Source of the DNA: Acetobacteroides hydrogenigenes
GTDB taxonomy: Bacteria > Bacteroidota > Bacteroidia > Bacteroidales > ZOR0009
NCBI RefSeq assembly: GCF_004340205.1
Contig: NZ_SLWB01000018.1
Span: 1-64,000 of the forward strand
Length of the DNA: 64,000 nt
Direction: 5' to 3'
Positions 25,920 to 37,236 of the stretch are shown here, piece after piece (positions within the stretch are counted from its first letter, which is position 1; each line of letters starts with the position of its first letter). The notes below the pieces were generated by a model. That model was not told where the DNA came from. It made no database searches and saw only the letters and a list, made by a program, of their open reading frames with translations. The position numbers were made by a program, and so were the translations under genes.

Positions 25920-26912
25920 TTATTCCTTAATCTTATTCCAGTCAACCAATACGCTCATTCCTGGGCGTAATCCTATGTTCTTTGCTGTTGGTTTTGCCTT
26001 AATCTCAAATGTTTTGCGGTCGAAATCGCCCGAAGTCTTGGTTGCAGTCCAGGTTGCATAGGCTCCTTGAACCGCAATATAGGTAACCGTAAACTCTACC
26101 TCCTTGTTGCCAAGGGCTGGTATTGTTCCTGTAAATGATTTGCCCTTTTTTATCTTGGCAAGTAGATCCTCGCGCAGGTTAAACGAAACCCAAACATCCG
26201 ATAAATCGACAAGGGTAATTACAGGATACCCTGTTCCGATAAGCTCACCACGCTCTGCAATAACAGAGGCAACCTCACCATTAATTGGCGATTTTAGGTG
26301 AGTCTCATTAAGGTACGATGAAACCTCGCTAACAACGCCGCTAGCCTGGTTTACAAGAGCACCGGCAGCCAGCTTATCCTCGTTACGAGCCCCCTTCTTA
26401 GCCATATCGTAAACGGCCTTTGCCGACTCGGCGGTGTACTTGGCAGCCTTGTACTGGGTTTCAACCTCATCGCGCTTTTGTGCAGGCACCACCCCCTTAT
26501 CAAAAAGGTTTTGAATACGGCGGTAGCTCTTCTCGGCAAAGTCGGCTGCAGCCTCGGCTTTTTGCCAAGTGGTATACGCAGCCTGAATTTCTTCTGCACG
26601 AGCCCCGTTGTTTGCCTTAAGACGTTGCGCCATTGCCGCATCTTTTACGGCATTTGCCTGCTCGTACTTTGCATGAACCTCGGGGCTAGTTATGGTGTAG
26701 AGCATTTGCCCTATACTAACCTCATCACCTTCGTGAACGTAAAGGCTATCTATTCGCCCAGCCAACTTAGAGGCTACTTTTACCTGTGTTGCCTCAATTT
26801 CACCCTGAATAATGTTTGGTTGTGGCTTAAGCACGTACCATCCAACAAGGATAATAAGCGTTAGCAATCCAATGGTTCCAACTGCAAGGGTAAAAAACTT
26901 GTTGTTCTTCAT
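25920..26912 (-). CDS. HlyD-family periplasmic adaptor (membrane fusion protein)
   Basis: A 330-residue adaptor with an N-terminal anchor helix (LAVGTIGLLTLIILVGWYVL). Next are a biotinyl-lipoyl-like half (ASKLAGRIDSLYVHEGDEV), an alpha-helical hairpin (about 75-200) containing AVKDAAMAQRLKANNGARAE, and a second lipoyl half (LKSPINGEVASVIAERGELI). The beta-barrel domain ends VDWNKIKE. This matches the EmrA/YbhG class that couples inner-membrane exporters to an outer-membrane channel. It lies in a TetR-HlyD-ABC-2-ABC-2 operon; no TolC-like gene is present here, so an outer-membrane partner must come from elsewhere. Confidence 0.88.
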   Translation of the reverse strand: MKNNKFFTLAVGTIGLLTLIILVGWYVLKPQPNIIQGEIEATQVKVASKLAGRIDSLYVHEGDEVSIGQMLYTITSPEVHAKYEQANAVKDAAMAQRLKANNGARAEEIQAAYTTWQKAEAAADFAEKSYRRIQNLFDKGVVPAQKRDEVETQYKAAKYTAESAKAVYDMAKKGARNEDKLAAGALVNQASGVVSEVSSYLNETHLKSPINGEVASVIAERGELIGTGYPVITLVDLSDVWVSFNLREDLLAKIKKGKSFTGTIPALGNKEVEFTVTYIAVQGAYATWTATKTSGDFDRKTFEIKAKPTAKNIGLRPGMSVLVDWNKIKE

Positions 26913-26937
26913 ATTTCGTTAATCGTTATATTGTTTT

Positions 26938-27519
26938 TTAGTTAATTGCCTTTAGGCATACATTTGCTACACGTTCGGCCATATTGCTCTCAAGAACCTC
27001 ATTTCCGAAATGCTTCCGGAATCTAGAGTCGATATACAGCAACGACTGTCCAATCACCAGCACGTATAGGTCTTCCGATGTAACATCTGCATTAATCTCC
27101 CCGTTTTGCTGTCCCTTTAGCACCAATTTCTCGAAGGTTTCCTTTAAGCGCAAGGCAACACCTTTGTCAATCTCAAAGGTGTAATCGTGTATTAGCATAA
27201 ACAGAAACTTGGTTTGTATAGGGGCTTCTTTTGCTCGATTAATGATATGCGCAACAAATTTGTAAACAACCTCACGTACGGTGCTTTTTTGGGAGTAAAG
27301 GTCGTCGAGCACATCGGCAAGTTGCTCTACCTTAGCCTTAAATATATCGGATACTAAATCGTACTTACTTTGATAAAAGCGGTAGAGATAGCCATCGGCG
27401 ACACCTGCCTGCTTGGCTATAAGCGATACGGATGCCGAATTGTAGCCGTGGCTAACCACCAGCTCTACCGTTGCATCCTTTATCCGTTCGAGTTTTGAGG
27501 TATCAATGCTTTTTGCCAT
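26938..27519 (-). CDS. TetR/AcrR-family transcriptional regulator
   Basis: A 193-residue repressor-type protein. The N-terminal helix-turn-helix (about 10-55) reads IKDATVELVVSHGYNSASVS, then VADGYLYRFYQSKYDLV, typical of TetR. The C-terminal ligand domain is all helical. It heads the efflux operon and probably represses it until an exported compound binds. A palindrome TGAATG-AG-CATTCA between its start and promoter box is the likely operator. Confidence 0.9.
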   Translation of the reverse strand: MAKSIDTSKLERIKDATVELVVSHGYNSASVSLIAKQAGVADGYLYRFYQSKYDLVSDIFKAKVEQLADVLDDLYSQKSTVREVVYKFVAHIINRAKEAPIQTKFLFMLIHDYTFEIDKGVALRLKETFEKLVLKGQQNGEINADVTSEDLYVLVIGQSLLYIDSRFRKHFGNEVLESNMAERVANVCLKAIN

Positions 27520-27529
27520 TCGTTATGAT

Positions 27530-27543
27530 TGAATGCTCATTCA
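27530..27543 (-). promoter_or_regulatory. Probable TetR operator palindrome
   Basis: TGAATG and CATTCA arms face each other across two bases, ten bases upstream of the tetR start and just downstream of the -7 box. The position and symmetry suit an autoregulatory operator; binding is inferred. Confidence 0.5.
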
Positions 27544-27552
27544 TTTATCGCG

Positions 27553-27560
27553 CAAATATA
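27553..27560 (-). promoter_or_regulatory. Candidate -7 promoter box for the efflux operon
   Basis: The minus strand reads TATATTTG, matching TAnnTTTG, 33 bases before the tetR start. A CAA (TTG on the minus strand) lies 14 bases further up, shorter than usual for a -33 element. Confidence 0.4.
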
Positions 27561-27770
27561 CTTCCATTCATTTCCAATTGTTTGATATTAGTAATATTTA
27601 ATCGAAAGTGTTTTTAAATAAATTAGAAGAAAACCATAGAGGGAGCAGGGATTGGCTAGTGGAGAATAGGGAATCGATAGGCGCATAACCCCTAAAGCAT
27701 ACTCTACGAGAATAGGTTGTAAGAGTTCAATGCAATAGAATGTTAAAGACATGAAAGGGCGTAATATAAA

Positions 27771-27797
27771 TTACCCCGGGGAATAATCCCGGGGTAA
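27771..27797 (-). terminator. Strong hairpin downstream of ppc, probable terminator
   Basis: A ten-bp perfect stem TTACCCCGGG/CCCGGGGTAA with a seven-base loop lies about 105 bases beyond the ppc stop. The T-run is weak (TTTATATTA), so it may be a terminator or a 3'-end stabiliser. The rest of the 27561-27902 gap shows no gene. Confidence 0.45.
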
Positions 27798-27902
27798 TAA
27801 AGAAGCACCAAAAATGCCGTATATCCTACCCTATCTTGATGGTAGCAAGCATTTGTCCTTCGAAATGTGGTAGTCAAAAAAATTGTCTAACGGGAGTACT
27901 TC

Positions 27903-30611
27903 TCAACCAGTCTTTTTTAAGCCACTCGATAGCGAATTTATTAGACTAAGTAATTTGGTTAACAGCTTTTCTTTGTCCAAGCTATCTTCATCTGCTATGC
28001 TTCTCCATTGCTTCAGATATTTGAAGTGAAGATTGTGCAGCACTTTCAGCTTATCCTCCCTCCACGTCAGGCTGTCATACTGACCATCTCTTCTTATGGA
28101 TGCAGGTTCGTCAAACAGCTCTTCAACCATCTTAAAGCCATTCTCGTAGTCAGTAAGTATTTTCTTCATAAACACTTCTCTTTCCTCTACATTGGCGTCA
28201 AGATTGGCATAAAGCTGCATCATCTCTACATTGGAAAGAATTAGGTTGCTTTCTGTTTGAATCATCAAAAACTTGAAGAAAGCCCAATCGTTTATCGTCT
28301 TTTTCAGCTGATTGAACGCATCAGGTTGCTCTTCTTTTAGCTGTTTCAGAGCCTCACCCAGTCCATACCAACCGGTTATCGTAATTCTCGAAAGGTTCCA
28401 ACTAAACACCCATGGGATGGCTCTTAGGTCATTTAGCGTTCTAGTACCAGTTCGTCTTGCAGGCCTTGATCCAATTTTGCTTCGCTCTAGTACATCAATA
28501 CAAGTTACGTTGCTATAAAAATTGATAAAACCCGGAGCTTCGATCAAACGTCGGTAATGCTCAAACGATTTTTGCGCTAAGAACTCCATCGTATCATAAG
28601 GATAAGCCTCTTCGATGGCATTTGCCTTGCTTAGTATGTTTTGTTTGGCCACCCCCGAAGCCAACGAATTTATGTTGTAGGTAGCCGTAAGGGGGTTCCC
28701 AAACTGCTGTGCAACCGACTCTCCTTGTACCGTAATCTTAACGGTACCATTAACCGTATTAAGAGGCATACTCTCCAAAAAGCGGTGATATTTACCTCCT
28801 CCTCTACTTATGGTACCTCCAGTACCATGGAAAAAGTAAACATCTGTACCATTTTGTCGTCCAACAGCTGCAAGCTCTTTTTCGGCCTTAAAAAGGTTCC
28901 ATTTACTAGCAATTGTTCCCCCATCTTTATTGCTGTCGCTGTAACCCAGCATAATTTCCTGCTTGTTCGAAATAATCGATGACCGTTGCCGTGTTACAGG
29001 ATGCTGCAAGAATTTTTCCAATATAGCAGGACCATGATGCAGGTCTTCAATGGTTTCTAACAGCGGAACTACCCTTATGCTGGTGTTAAGCAGCTGGGTT
29101 TCTCGCATCAAAAGGTAAACCACCAGTAAATCGCTAAGATTTCTGGTCATGCTAATAATAAAAGATCCAATGCCATCCGAACCATATTGGTTAATGTGAT
29201 GACGAACTACCCTATAGCAATCTAATACATTGTCGGCCTCAGGACCGTAAGATACGGTAATATCTGTAATTGGGGAATTATTTTCTAAAGCCCTGTTTAA
29301 AAAGCTTACACGTTTTTCTTCATCCCAATTCTCGAAGTCGAAATCATTCACGCCGTTCGTCTTTAAGATTTGCGAGATGGCCTTATCATGAAATGTGCTA
29401 TTTTGGCGTATATCCAGCTTAGCCAAGTGAAACCCAAAGCAGCTAACGGTTCTTTCAATTGGGAAGAGCAAATCCTCGGCAATCCCCTTTAGCCCATTTT
29501 CAATTAAAATATCCCTCAAATATTTCAGATCTTCGGCAAGCACCTTGCTCGATCGGTATAGCGCATTAGCATCGGCATTATTTCCTGCAATGGTATTGTC
29601 GAGCAGCAGCAGCATTAGGTTTACGTATTGACGCCAGGGTTCATACGAATTTCTGCGAACTGCTTTTTCGCCAACCTCGCCAAGCGCCTTCAGCTTCTTT
29701 TCTATGGCCTCCGACAGTAAGTAAGGAACGGGGGTGTTGGTTGCCGATATCGAAAGCCTTTTAGCCAACGTTGTTAGCTGCGATCGTATGAGTGCAAGGG
29801 CCTTACTCCTATGCAGAAGTAAAGTTTCCTGCGTAATGCTAGGTGTCACCAATGGATGACCATCCCTATCACCACCTACCCAACTTCCAAATGTGATCTT
29901 AGGAAAGAGATCAGGATTCTTTATCTTATTCGGGTTTAACCCCATCTCAATCCACGAGCCTTTAAGCTGCTGGTCGCTTTTCTCCAAAACGGTTGGAAAA
30001 ACCTTGCTTAAATAGTATATCGTATTTGCTCTTTCGTCTCTAACATCAGGTTTCTCCAGGTATATTTCGCCCGTTCGCCACCATCTTTCCAGAAGGTTGA
30101 TGATTTTTTCTTTAATAACGTATTGCTCGAGGGTGCTTAGCGATACATTTTCGCGCTGCACCAAAAGAAGATACAGCTCGCGATGAATCTCGATTACCGT
30201 TACTCTTTTTGCCTCTGTAGGGTGTGCCGTAAGAACGGGTATTACATGGGTTTGCGCAATGGCATCGAGCATTTCTTCCTCATCGATCCCTTCGTCCTTC
30301 CAAATTTTAAGCGCTTCGGCCCAAGAGCCTCTAATGGAGAATATATTCTCCTGGTTTTCCATTCTTCTTCTGTACTGCGTAGCACCGTTTTCCTCTACCA
30401 GCGTCATCAGCTGAAAGTAGATGCTTAGCGATTGAATAACCTTATCGCTGGAAATGAAGTCGTGACTTAGAACAGATAAATCTTGTGGCTTGCTTTTTAT
30501 CAAAGAAACTACCTCATGCTCATTGATTCTCGACAACATTTCCATATAACAATCAAGTATGAAATTCCTGTCGTTGGTAATTTTTTGAAATGGACTCTGA
30601 CTGCTGTTCAT
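27903..30611 (-). CDS. ppc: Phosphoenolpyruvate carboxylase
   Basis: A 902-residue enzyme that carboxylates phosphoenolpyruvate to oxaloacetate, refilling the TCA cycle and, in anaerobic Bacteroidota, feeding fumarate reduction. Key motifs are VLTAHPTEAKR (catalytic histidine, near residue 130), FGSWVGGDRDGHP, GYSDSNKDGG, FFHGTGGTISRGGG and the C-terminal QTESNL region. The usual C-terminal QNTG is replaced by LKKTG. The ATG at 30611 is preferred over one three codons upstream because an AAAGGTG Shine-Dalgarno sits about eight bases before it. It lies directly downstream of the CRISPR array on the same strand. Confidence 0.95.
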   Translation of the reverse strand: MNSSQSPFQKITNDRNFILDCYMEMLSRINEHEVVSLIKSKPQDLSVLSHDFISSDKVIQSLSIYFQLMTLVEENGATQYRRRMENQENIFSIRGSWAEALKIWKDEGIDEEEMLDAIAQTHVIPVLTAHPTEAKRVTVIEIHRELYLLLVQRENVSLSTLEQYVIKEKIINLLERWWRTGEIYLEKPDVRDERANTIYYLSKVFPTVLEKSDQQLKGSWIEMGLNPNKIKNPDLFPKITFGSWVGGDRDGHPLVTPSITQETLLLHRSKALALIRSQLTTLAKRLSISATNTPVPYLLSEAIEKKLKALGEVGEKAVRRNSYEPWRQYVNLMLLLLDNTIAGNNADANALYRSSKVLAEDLKYLRDILIENGLKGIAEDLLFPIERTVSCFGFHLAKLDIRQNSTFHDKAISQILKTNGVNDFDFENWDEEKRVSFLNRALENNSPITDITVSYGPEADNVLDCYRVVRHHINQYGSDGIGSFIISMTRNLSDLLVVYLLMRETQLLNTSIRVVPLLETIEDLHHGPAILEKFLQHPVTRQRSSIISNKQEIMLGYSDSNKDGGTIASKWNLFKAEKELAAVGRQNGTDVYFFHGTGGTISRGGGKYHRFLESMPLNTVNGTVKITVQGESVAQQFGNPLTATYNINSLASGVAKQNILSKANAIEEAYPYDTMEFLAQKSFEHYRRLIEAPGFINFYSNVTCIDVLERSKIGSRPARRTGTRTLNDLRAIPWVFSWNLSRITITGWYGLGEALKQLKEEQPDAFNQLKKTINDWAFFKFLMIQTESNLILSNVEMMQLYANLDANVEEREVFMKKILTDYENGFKMVEELFDEPASIRRDGQYDSLTWREDKLKVLHNLHFKYLKQWRSIADEDSLDKEKLLTKLLSLINSLSSGLKKTG

Positions 30612-30734
30612 ATATAGCACCTTTTATTGTCTGACAAAACTCAACCAGAGTAAACATACACTCCACTACCCTTTTAATCAAGGAAAACTTATACAGAAGT
30701 GTTAATTGTGCTTTTTGCTCTCCGATTTGTTGCG

Positions 30735-30742
30735 CAAATATA
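30735..30742 (-). promoter_or_regulatory. Candidate -7 promoter box for ppc
   Basis: The minus strand reads TATATTTG, matching TAnnTTTG, about 125 bases before the ppc start and between ppc and the array trailer. It would give ppc a promoter independent of the array. Confidence 0.4.
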
Positions 30743-30829
30743 GCTTAAAACGGTTGGAGGTTGCAGTACGAAACGGCGGTTCAATTTTACAAAGGTTCAT
30801 TTACATCCGCTACACCGCCGACAATCCCC

Positions 30830-33800
30830 ATCTCAATTCCACATTGGTGCGATTAAGAGCCTTAGCAGCCTTGCGATGCGAAGTACTCAACTCGTATTTC
30901 AATTCCACATTGGTGCGATTAAGAGCCCAGATGATGAAGTCGTTATCGGGGGTGACTTCGATATTTCAATTCCACATTGGTCGATTAAGAGCTAAGTTCC
31001 GGTTACTTGTTGATCTTATTGCTACTAAATTTCAATTCCACATTGGTGCGATTAAGAGTCTGTAACAATACAGGCAAGCGGAGGTAATGCTTATTTCAAT
31101 TCCACATTGGTGCGATTAAGAGTTTGATGGGTCAACGCAGCGAACGGAAGTAGGTAAAAAATTTCAATTCCACATTGGTGCGATTAAGAGTGTTATTGCC
31201 GAATAGGTAACGATTCTTAGCGGTAAATTTCAATTCCACATTGGTGCGATTAAGAGCAACATAAGTAATAGTAGATGGGAATGGAGATACCCCATTTCAA
31301 TTCCACATTGGTGCGATTAAGAGTTGAACCGTCTAAAAATACGCCCACATGGGAAAAAATTTCAATTCCACATTGGTGCGATTAAGAGAATTCGTCTAGT
31401 TTTTACTTCTATCTCTTGAGTTTCATTTCAATTCCACATTGGTGCGATTAAGAGACAACGTGGTGTACCCCATAACACCCGGGAATATTGATTTCAATTC
31501 CACATTGGTGCGATTAAGAGTGCAGGATGGCAAGGCTGTTATCGACCTGTACTACATTTCAATTCCACATTGGTGCGATTAAGAGAAGCAAGGTTATCTT
31601 ATAACCCATTTCCATAAGGTTATTTCAATTCCACATTGGTGCGATTAAGAGCTCGGTCATTTCTCGCGTGTAGGCGCTGTCCGACTTATTTCAATTCCAC
31701 ATTGGTGCGATTAAGAGTGAGGCGCATGTTTACCAAGTCGGATGCTGCACCCTCATTTCAATTCCACATTGGTGCGATTAAGAGTTCTTAAGCGACTGCA
31801 GAATATTCCACGCTATTCCCAATTTCAATTCCACATTGGTGCGATTAAGAGAATTTGTCTACGCAAGCGGTAGGAAAAGTGAATTTAATTTCAATTCCAC
31901 ATTGGTGCGATTAAGAGTGAGCCAATAGCTAAAGTTAGCTTCGTGCAAGCCGTATTTCAATTCCACATTGGTGCGATTAAGAGAAAACTGTGCTCCCAAA
32001 TATTCCTCTTTCGCACATTAATTTCAATTCCACATTGGTGCGATTAAGAGAAATTCGCTAACAGAGCCTAATAAATTACTAATGTAATTTCAATTCCACA
32101 TTGGTGCGATTAAGAGTCCTAATATATCGATAAGTCGATTGTCGGCAGTGCTATTTCAATTCCACATTGGTGCGATTAAGAGTTTTCGAACGCCACGGCT
32201 GGAAATGGCGTATCTTCATTTCAATTCCACATTGGTGCGATTAAGAGCGCTATAAATAGGAGATAGTAGCAGATACTTTAACATTTCAATTCCACATTGG
32301 TGCGATTAAGAGGGCGTTCAGTTTAAGCACATCAAGTCGTTTGTACGGATTTCAATTCCACATTGGTGCGATTAAGAGTTTCACAACGTTAGCAAGATCA
32401 TCCTCCAGCATCATATTTCAATTCCACATTGGTGCGATTAAGAGACGTTAGCAGCCCAAACTACCAACGTAGGAAGGTGAATTTCAATTCCACATTGGTG
32501 CGATTAAGAGCAATGCAAGCCGATCCTTTGTTGTGACTGTAGGTGCATTTCAATTCCACATTGGTGCGATTAAGAGTGAGATGTTAGATGGGTTTGAAAT
32601 CCGTCTGTACGTATTTCAATTCCACATTGGTGCGATTAAGAGGAGATAAGCCTACTCTTAAGCGTTACCGTATTATCCTATTTCAATTCCACATTGGTGC
32701 GATTAAGAGTTCCTTATCCAATATCCACATGCCAGACTTATAGGTATTTCAATTCCACATTGGTGCGATTAAGAGCTTGACTTTGCAAAGGAGTACGGCA
32801 TCGGTGCTACATTTCAATTCCACATTGGTGCGATTAAGAGAGCATACGTTAACAGAAATAAAGAAATTATAAATATATTTCAATTCCACATTGGTGCGAT
32901 TAAGAGATGAGAGAAATACTTTTTAGAGGGAAAGATGCTAAATTTCAATTCCACATTGGTGCGATTAAGAGCGCCAGACTGTTAGCTCAGCCGACCCCTG
33001 TTTTAAAATTTCAATTCCACATTGGTGCGATTAAGAGTGGCTAGTGCACCTGACGGCTTTTTTAGGAATAATGATTTCAATTCCACATTGGTGCGATTAA
33101 GAGGATAATGGGCGAGGGGGTGGGCCATCGTGGTAACACTATTTCAATTCCACATTGGTGCGATTAAGAGACCGTAAACGCTACTTTTTTCATTGATTTC
33201 GAAGATATTTCAATTCCACATTGGTGCGATTAAGAGTATCGAATCTGGATACAAATCGTAAAGTTCGTCCTATTTCAATTCCACATTGGTGCGATTAAGA
33301 GTTGCGCTCTGATATCGTTATTATCCAGTAGGAACTCCAATTTCAATTCCACATTGGTGCGATTAAGAGTGCCACCTTATCCATCGACTTGATCTTATTC
33401 TTGAATTTCAATTCCACATTGGTGCGATTAAGAGGTCAATAAACGGTCGCGAGTCGCTGTTGCAAAACCCTATTTCAATTCCACATTGGTGCGATTAAGA
33501 GGTTTTTTTTCCCAACGTTACACCAAACGTAAACCTTATTTCAATTCCACATTGGTGCGATTAAGAGTTTGAACACACCACCAGATTACCCCTTTTACCG
33601 CTATTTCAATTCCACATTGGTGCGATTAAGAGCTAAAGCGGTGCAACTTCTATGAGTTTCAGGGAATTATTTCAATTCCACATTGGTGCGATTAAGAGAT
33701 AAAGAAGAATGTTGTACTCTGTTCGATCGTCGTATTTCAATTCCACATTGGTGCGATTAAGAGCAAGCGCGAGGCTCCGGAACTTGCAATTAAATATATT

Positions 33801-36800
33801 TCAATTCCACATTGGTGCGATTAAGAGCTTTCTAAGTTTTAAAGTAAATATCTGTGAGTTTGATTTCAATTCCACATTGGTGCGATTAAGAGTGTTGTAG
33901 GCTGGGTGCTTGGCCCTATTGCAGCTGCATTTCAATTCCACATTGGTGCGATTAAGAGGATATATTTGTGTATGGCGCCGATACCAAATACTTATTTCAA
34001 TTCCACATTGGTGCGATTAAGAGCGCTACCGTGGCCGTGGAGCAGCTGATGGATGATCTATTTCAATTCCACATTGGTGCGATTAAGAGCCCTCACCGTA
34101 TTCTGCTAACTACTAAGTCTAATCTATTTCAATTCCACATTGGTGCGATTAAGAGCAGTAATACTCCCTAGTGTATCATCGACAATTAAATTTCAATTCC
34201 ACATTGGTGCGATTAAGAGACACTGTGCTTAGATCAACAATGCACGTGCGCTAAATTTCAATTCCACATTGGTGCGATTAAGAGTTATCATTTCATCAAC
34301 AGCAATTAAAGCGCATTGCTATTTCAATTCCACATTGGTGCGATTAAGAGTAATCTACCAAATACAGTTGAGGCAACTTTTAAAAGATTTCAATTCCACA
34401 TTGGTGCGATTAAGAGTATTTTGTCAGATGGTATCATAACGGCTGGCATCATATTTCAATTCCACATTGGTGCGATTAAGAGCGCCGACTAATTAATTTT
34501 ACATACAGCTGCGCTATATTTCAATTCCACATTGGTGCGATTAAGAGAGTGTCAAAGTCACGCATTACGCCAAGCTTAAGATGATTTCAATTCCACATTG
34601 GTGCGATTAAGAGCACGAAAAAGGCTATTTTAGTGCAGCGGCTTATTCAATTTCAATTCCACATTGGTGCGATTAAGAGGAATACATTCAACGGTTACTA
34701 CCCACTAATACCTAAATTTCAATTCCACATTGGTGCGATTAAGAGCAGAAAGTCCTATTTGAGCCAACGTGTCCCAATGATTTCAATTCCACATTGGTGC
34801 GATTAAGAGCGAAAAACCTGCATTTAACACCAGCTATACTTAAGCATTTCAATTCCACATTGGTGCGATTAAGAGAGACTGAGAGCCTTAAGCGCATGGG
34901 CGTGGTTATGATTTCAATTCCACATTGGTGCGATTAAGAGCAGCAGGTTACAGAGCATTGACGAAATGGTAGACGAATTTCAATTCCACATTGGTGCGAT
35001 TAAGAGCGTTTTTTCATTTTTGAACCAAGCAATTTCAATGAAATTTCAATTCCACATTGGTGCGATTAAGAGAGTGTGTTATATTGCCCTCTATCTCTGT
35101 TTTCACAATTTCAATTCCACATTGGTGCGATTAAGAGTTGGAAGTGCAACGCTAAACTACGATACTAAACATATTTCAATTCCACATTGGTGCGATTAAG
35201 AGCTACCTCGGCTTCGCGCTTAGTAAGCTTGCTCATACATTTCAATTCCACATTGGTGCGATTAAGAGCGTTCAATTGGGCGCCATTCTACAACATCATA
35301 ACCCGAATTTCAATTCCACATTGGTGCGATTAAGAGAAGATTGCAAAGTTTTTTCAAATACCCCCCGAACTTCGATTTCAATTCCACATTGGTGCGATTA
35401 AGAGGTTTCAAAAGTTTCGTCACCTGCATAGAAAAACCAAATTTCAATTCCACATTGGTGCGATTAAGAGTAGATTAACAACTGCATCTGTATAAACAAC
35501 AATATATTTCAATTCCACATTGGTGCGATTAAGAGTCGAAAAAATTACCTTAACCCAATCGAAAGATTGATTTCAATTCCACATTGGTGCGATTAAGAGT
35601 AAAGTGGTGTAACTTCTATGAGTTTCAGGGAATTATTTCAATTCCACATTGGTGCGATTAAGAGCTCCCTACAGTAGATGTGTTTAATAATAATCCAACA
35701 TTTCAATTCCACATTGGTGCGATTAAGAGACACAAAAAATCAAGAAAAAGAATACTTAGACTTTTATTTCAATTCCACATTGGTGCGATTAAGAGAGCCG
35801 AAACAGAATACTTTAATAAATCAAAAGAAAATTTCAATTCCACATTGGTGCGATTAAGAGTCCCTTAAGGTATCCAATAGCCACAGGTTGTAACACATTT
35901 CAATTCCACATTGGTGCGATTAAGAGATTTGTTGATTCCGGGGTTGGAAGATGGGAGGAGCATTTCAATTCCACATTGGTGCGATTAAGAGTTTAGAACG
36001 TCAAAAAATGACAAAACCCCCTCGTAATTTCAATTCCACATTGGTGCGATTAAGAGGAAGCCAACAAACCATTTCCCAGATTTATTCTGAATATTTCAAT
36101 TCCACATTGGTGCGATTAAGAGGTACATGATTGCTCAGGGTTGTTCGAAATAGTGAAATTTCAATTCCACATTGGTGCGATTAAGAGTGCTATCCGATAC
36201 ACCAACCCTGGTGGTGTTTGGAAATTTCAATTCCACATTGGTGCGATTAAGAGACTTTAGGCAGTACGCCTGACCACGCCCTCCGTCGTATTTCAATTCC
36301 ACATTGGTGCGATTAAGAGCAAAAGCCCCACAACACCGCGCGAGCGCTTGTTGTATTTCAATTCCACATTGGTGCGATTAAGAGTACCTCGAGGGTGTGG
36401 ATCTTTCACACTTCAAAGAGATTTCAATTCCACATTGGTGCGATTAAGAGAACCCCTGCTATCGGGGTTAGTGCCGTCTTTACCGATTTCAATTCCACAT
36501 TGGTGCGATTAAGAGATACCGTGCAGAACTCGGAGGAGTTTAACGAGCAAAATTTCAATTCCACATTGGTGCGATTAAGAGACAAAAGAGCTGTACAAGC
36601 ACAAGCGGCTAACCGATTTCAATTCCACATTGGTGCGATTAAGAGTTCTGATTATAAAGCCGAAAACCAAATTCCTACACACATTTCAATTCCACATTGG
36701 TGCGATTAAGAGTGGAAGGAGGTGCAGGGGTGATGAAGAATTTAATTATTTCAATTCCACATTGGTGCGATTAAGAGTACTACGCGGCTTACGACAAAAT

Positions 36801-37236
36801 TTTCTAAAACAAATTTCAATTCCACATTGGTGCGATTAAGAGCCCCGAGGCTGGTTGCCACGTGCCCACGTTTATCTTATTTCAATTCCACATTGGTGCG
36901 ATTAAGAGCGGGGCAGATAACCAACCACTACCCACTCGAGTACATTTCAATTCCACATTGGTGCGATTAAGAGGTATAGCGCGTGCGTTTCACCCCACGT
37001 AATACATATTTCAATTCCACATTGGTGCGATTAAGAGTTCCTTACATGTATCTTTTTTACTATACTTTTCTCGATTTCAATTCCACATTGGTGCGATTAA
37101 GAGCTGCTTCCATATCACGTACTTTTTGCTGAAGTACGCATTTCAATTCCACATTGGTGCGATTAAGAGTCAGAGCGGCACATCTAAACAATGTGGTAGC
37201 GGTTACATTTCAATTCCACATTGGTGCGATTAAGAG
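30830..37236 (-). CRISPR. Type I CRISPR array, 98 repeats and 97 spacers
   Basis: The repeat is 30 nt. On the plus strand it begins ATTTCAATTCC and ends GCGATTAAGAG. I located 98 copies, from 30830-30859 to 37207-37236; spacers are 34-38 nt. Read on the minus strand the repeat ends ATTGAAAT, the usual 5' handle of type I crRNAs, so transcription runs right to left from the cas2 side. The two irregular repeats are at the left end: the first has a T-to-C change, and the third (30963-30991) lacks one base. This fits the old, trailer end. Most other copies read as identical. Spacers at 33633-33668 and 35600-35634 are near-duplicates. Protospacer matches were not searched. Confidence 0.98.

Noticed and set aside
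30706-36839. Many short plus-strand open frames with repeated FQFHIGAIKS or NSTLVRLRV peptides
   Set aside because: They are translations of the 30-nt CRISPR repeat in different frames and carry no coding signal of their own.
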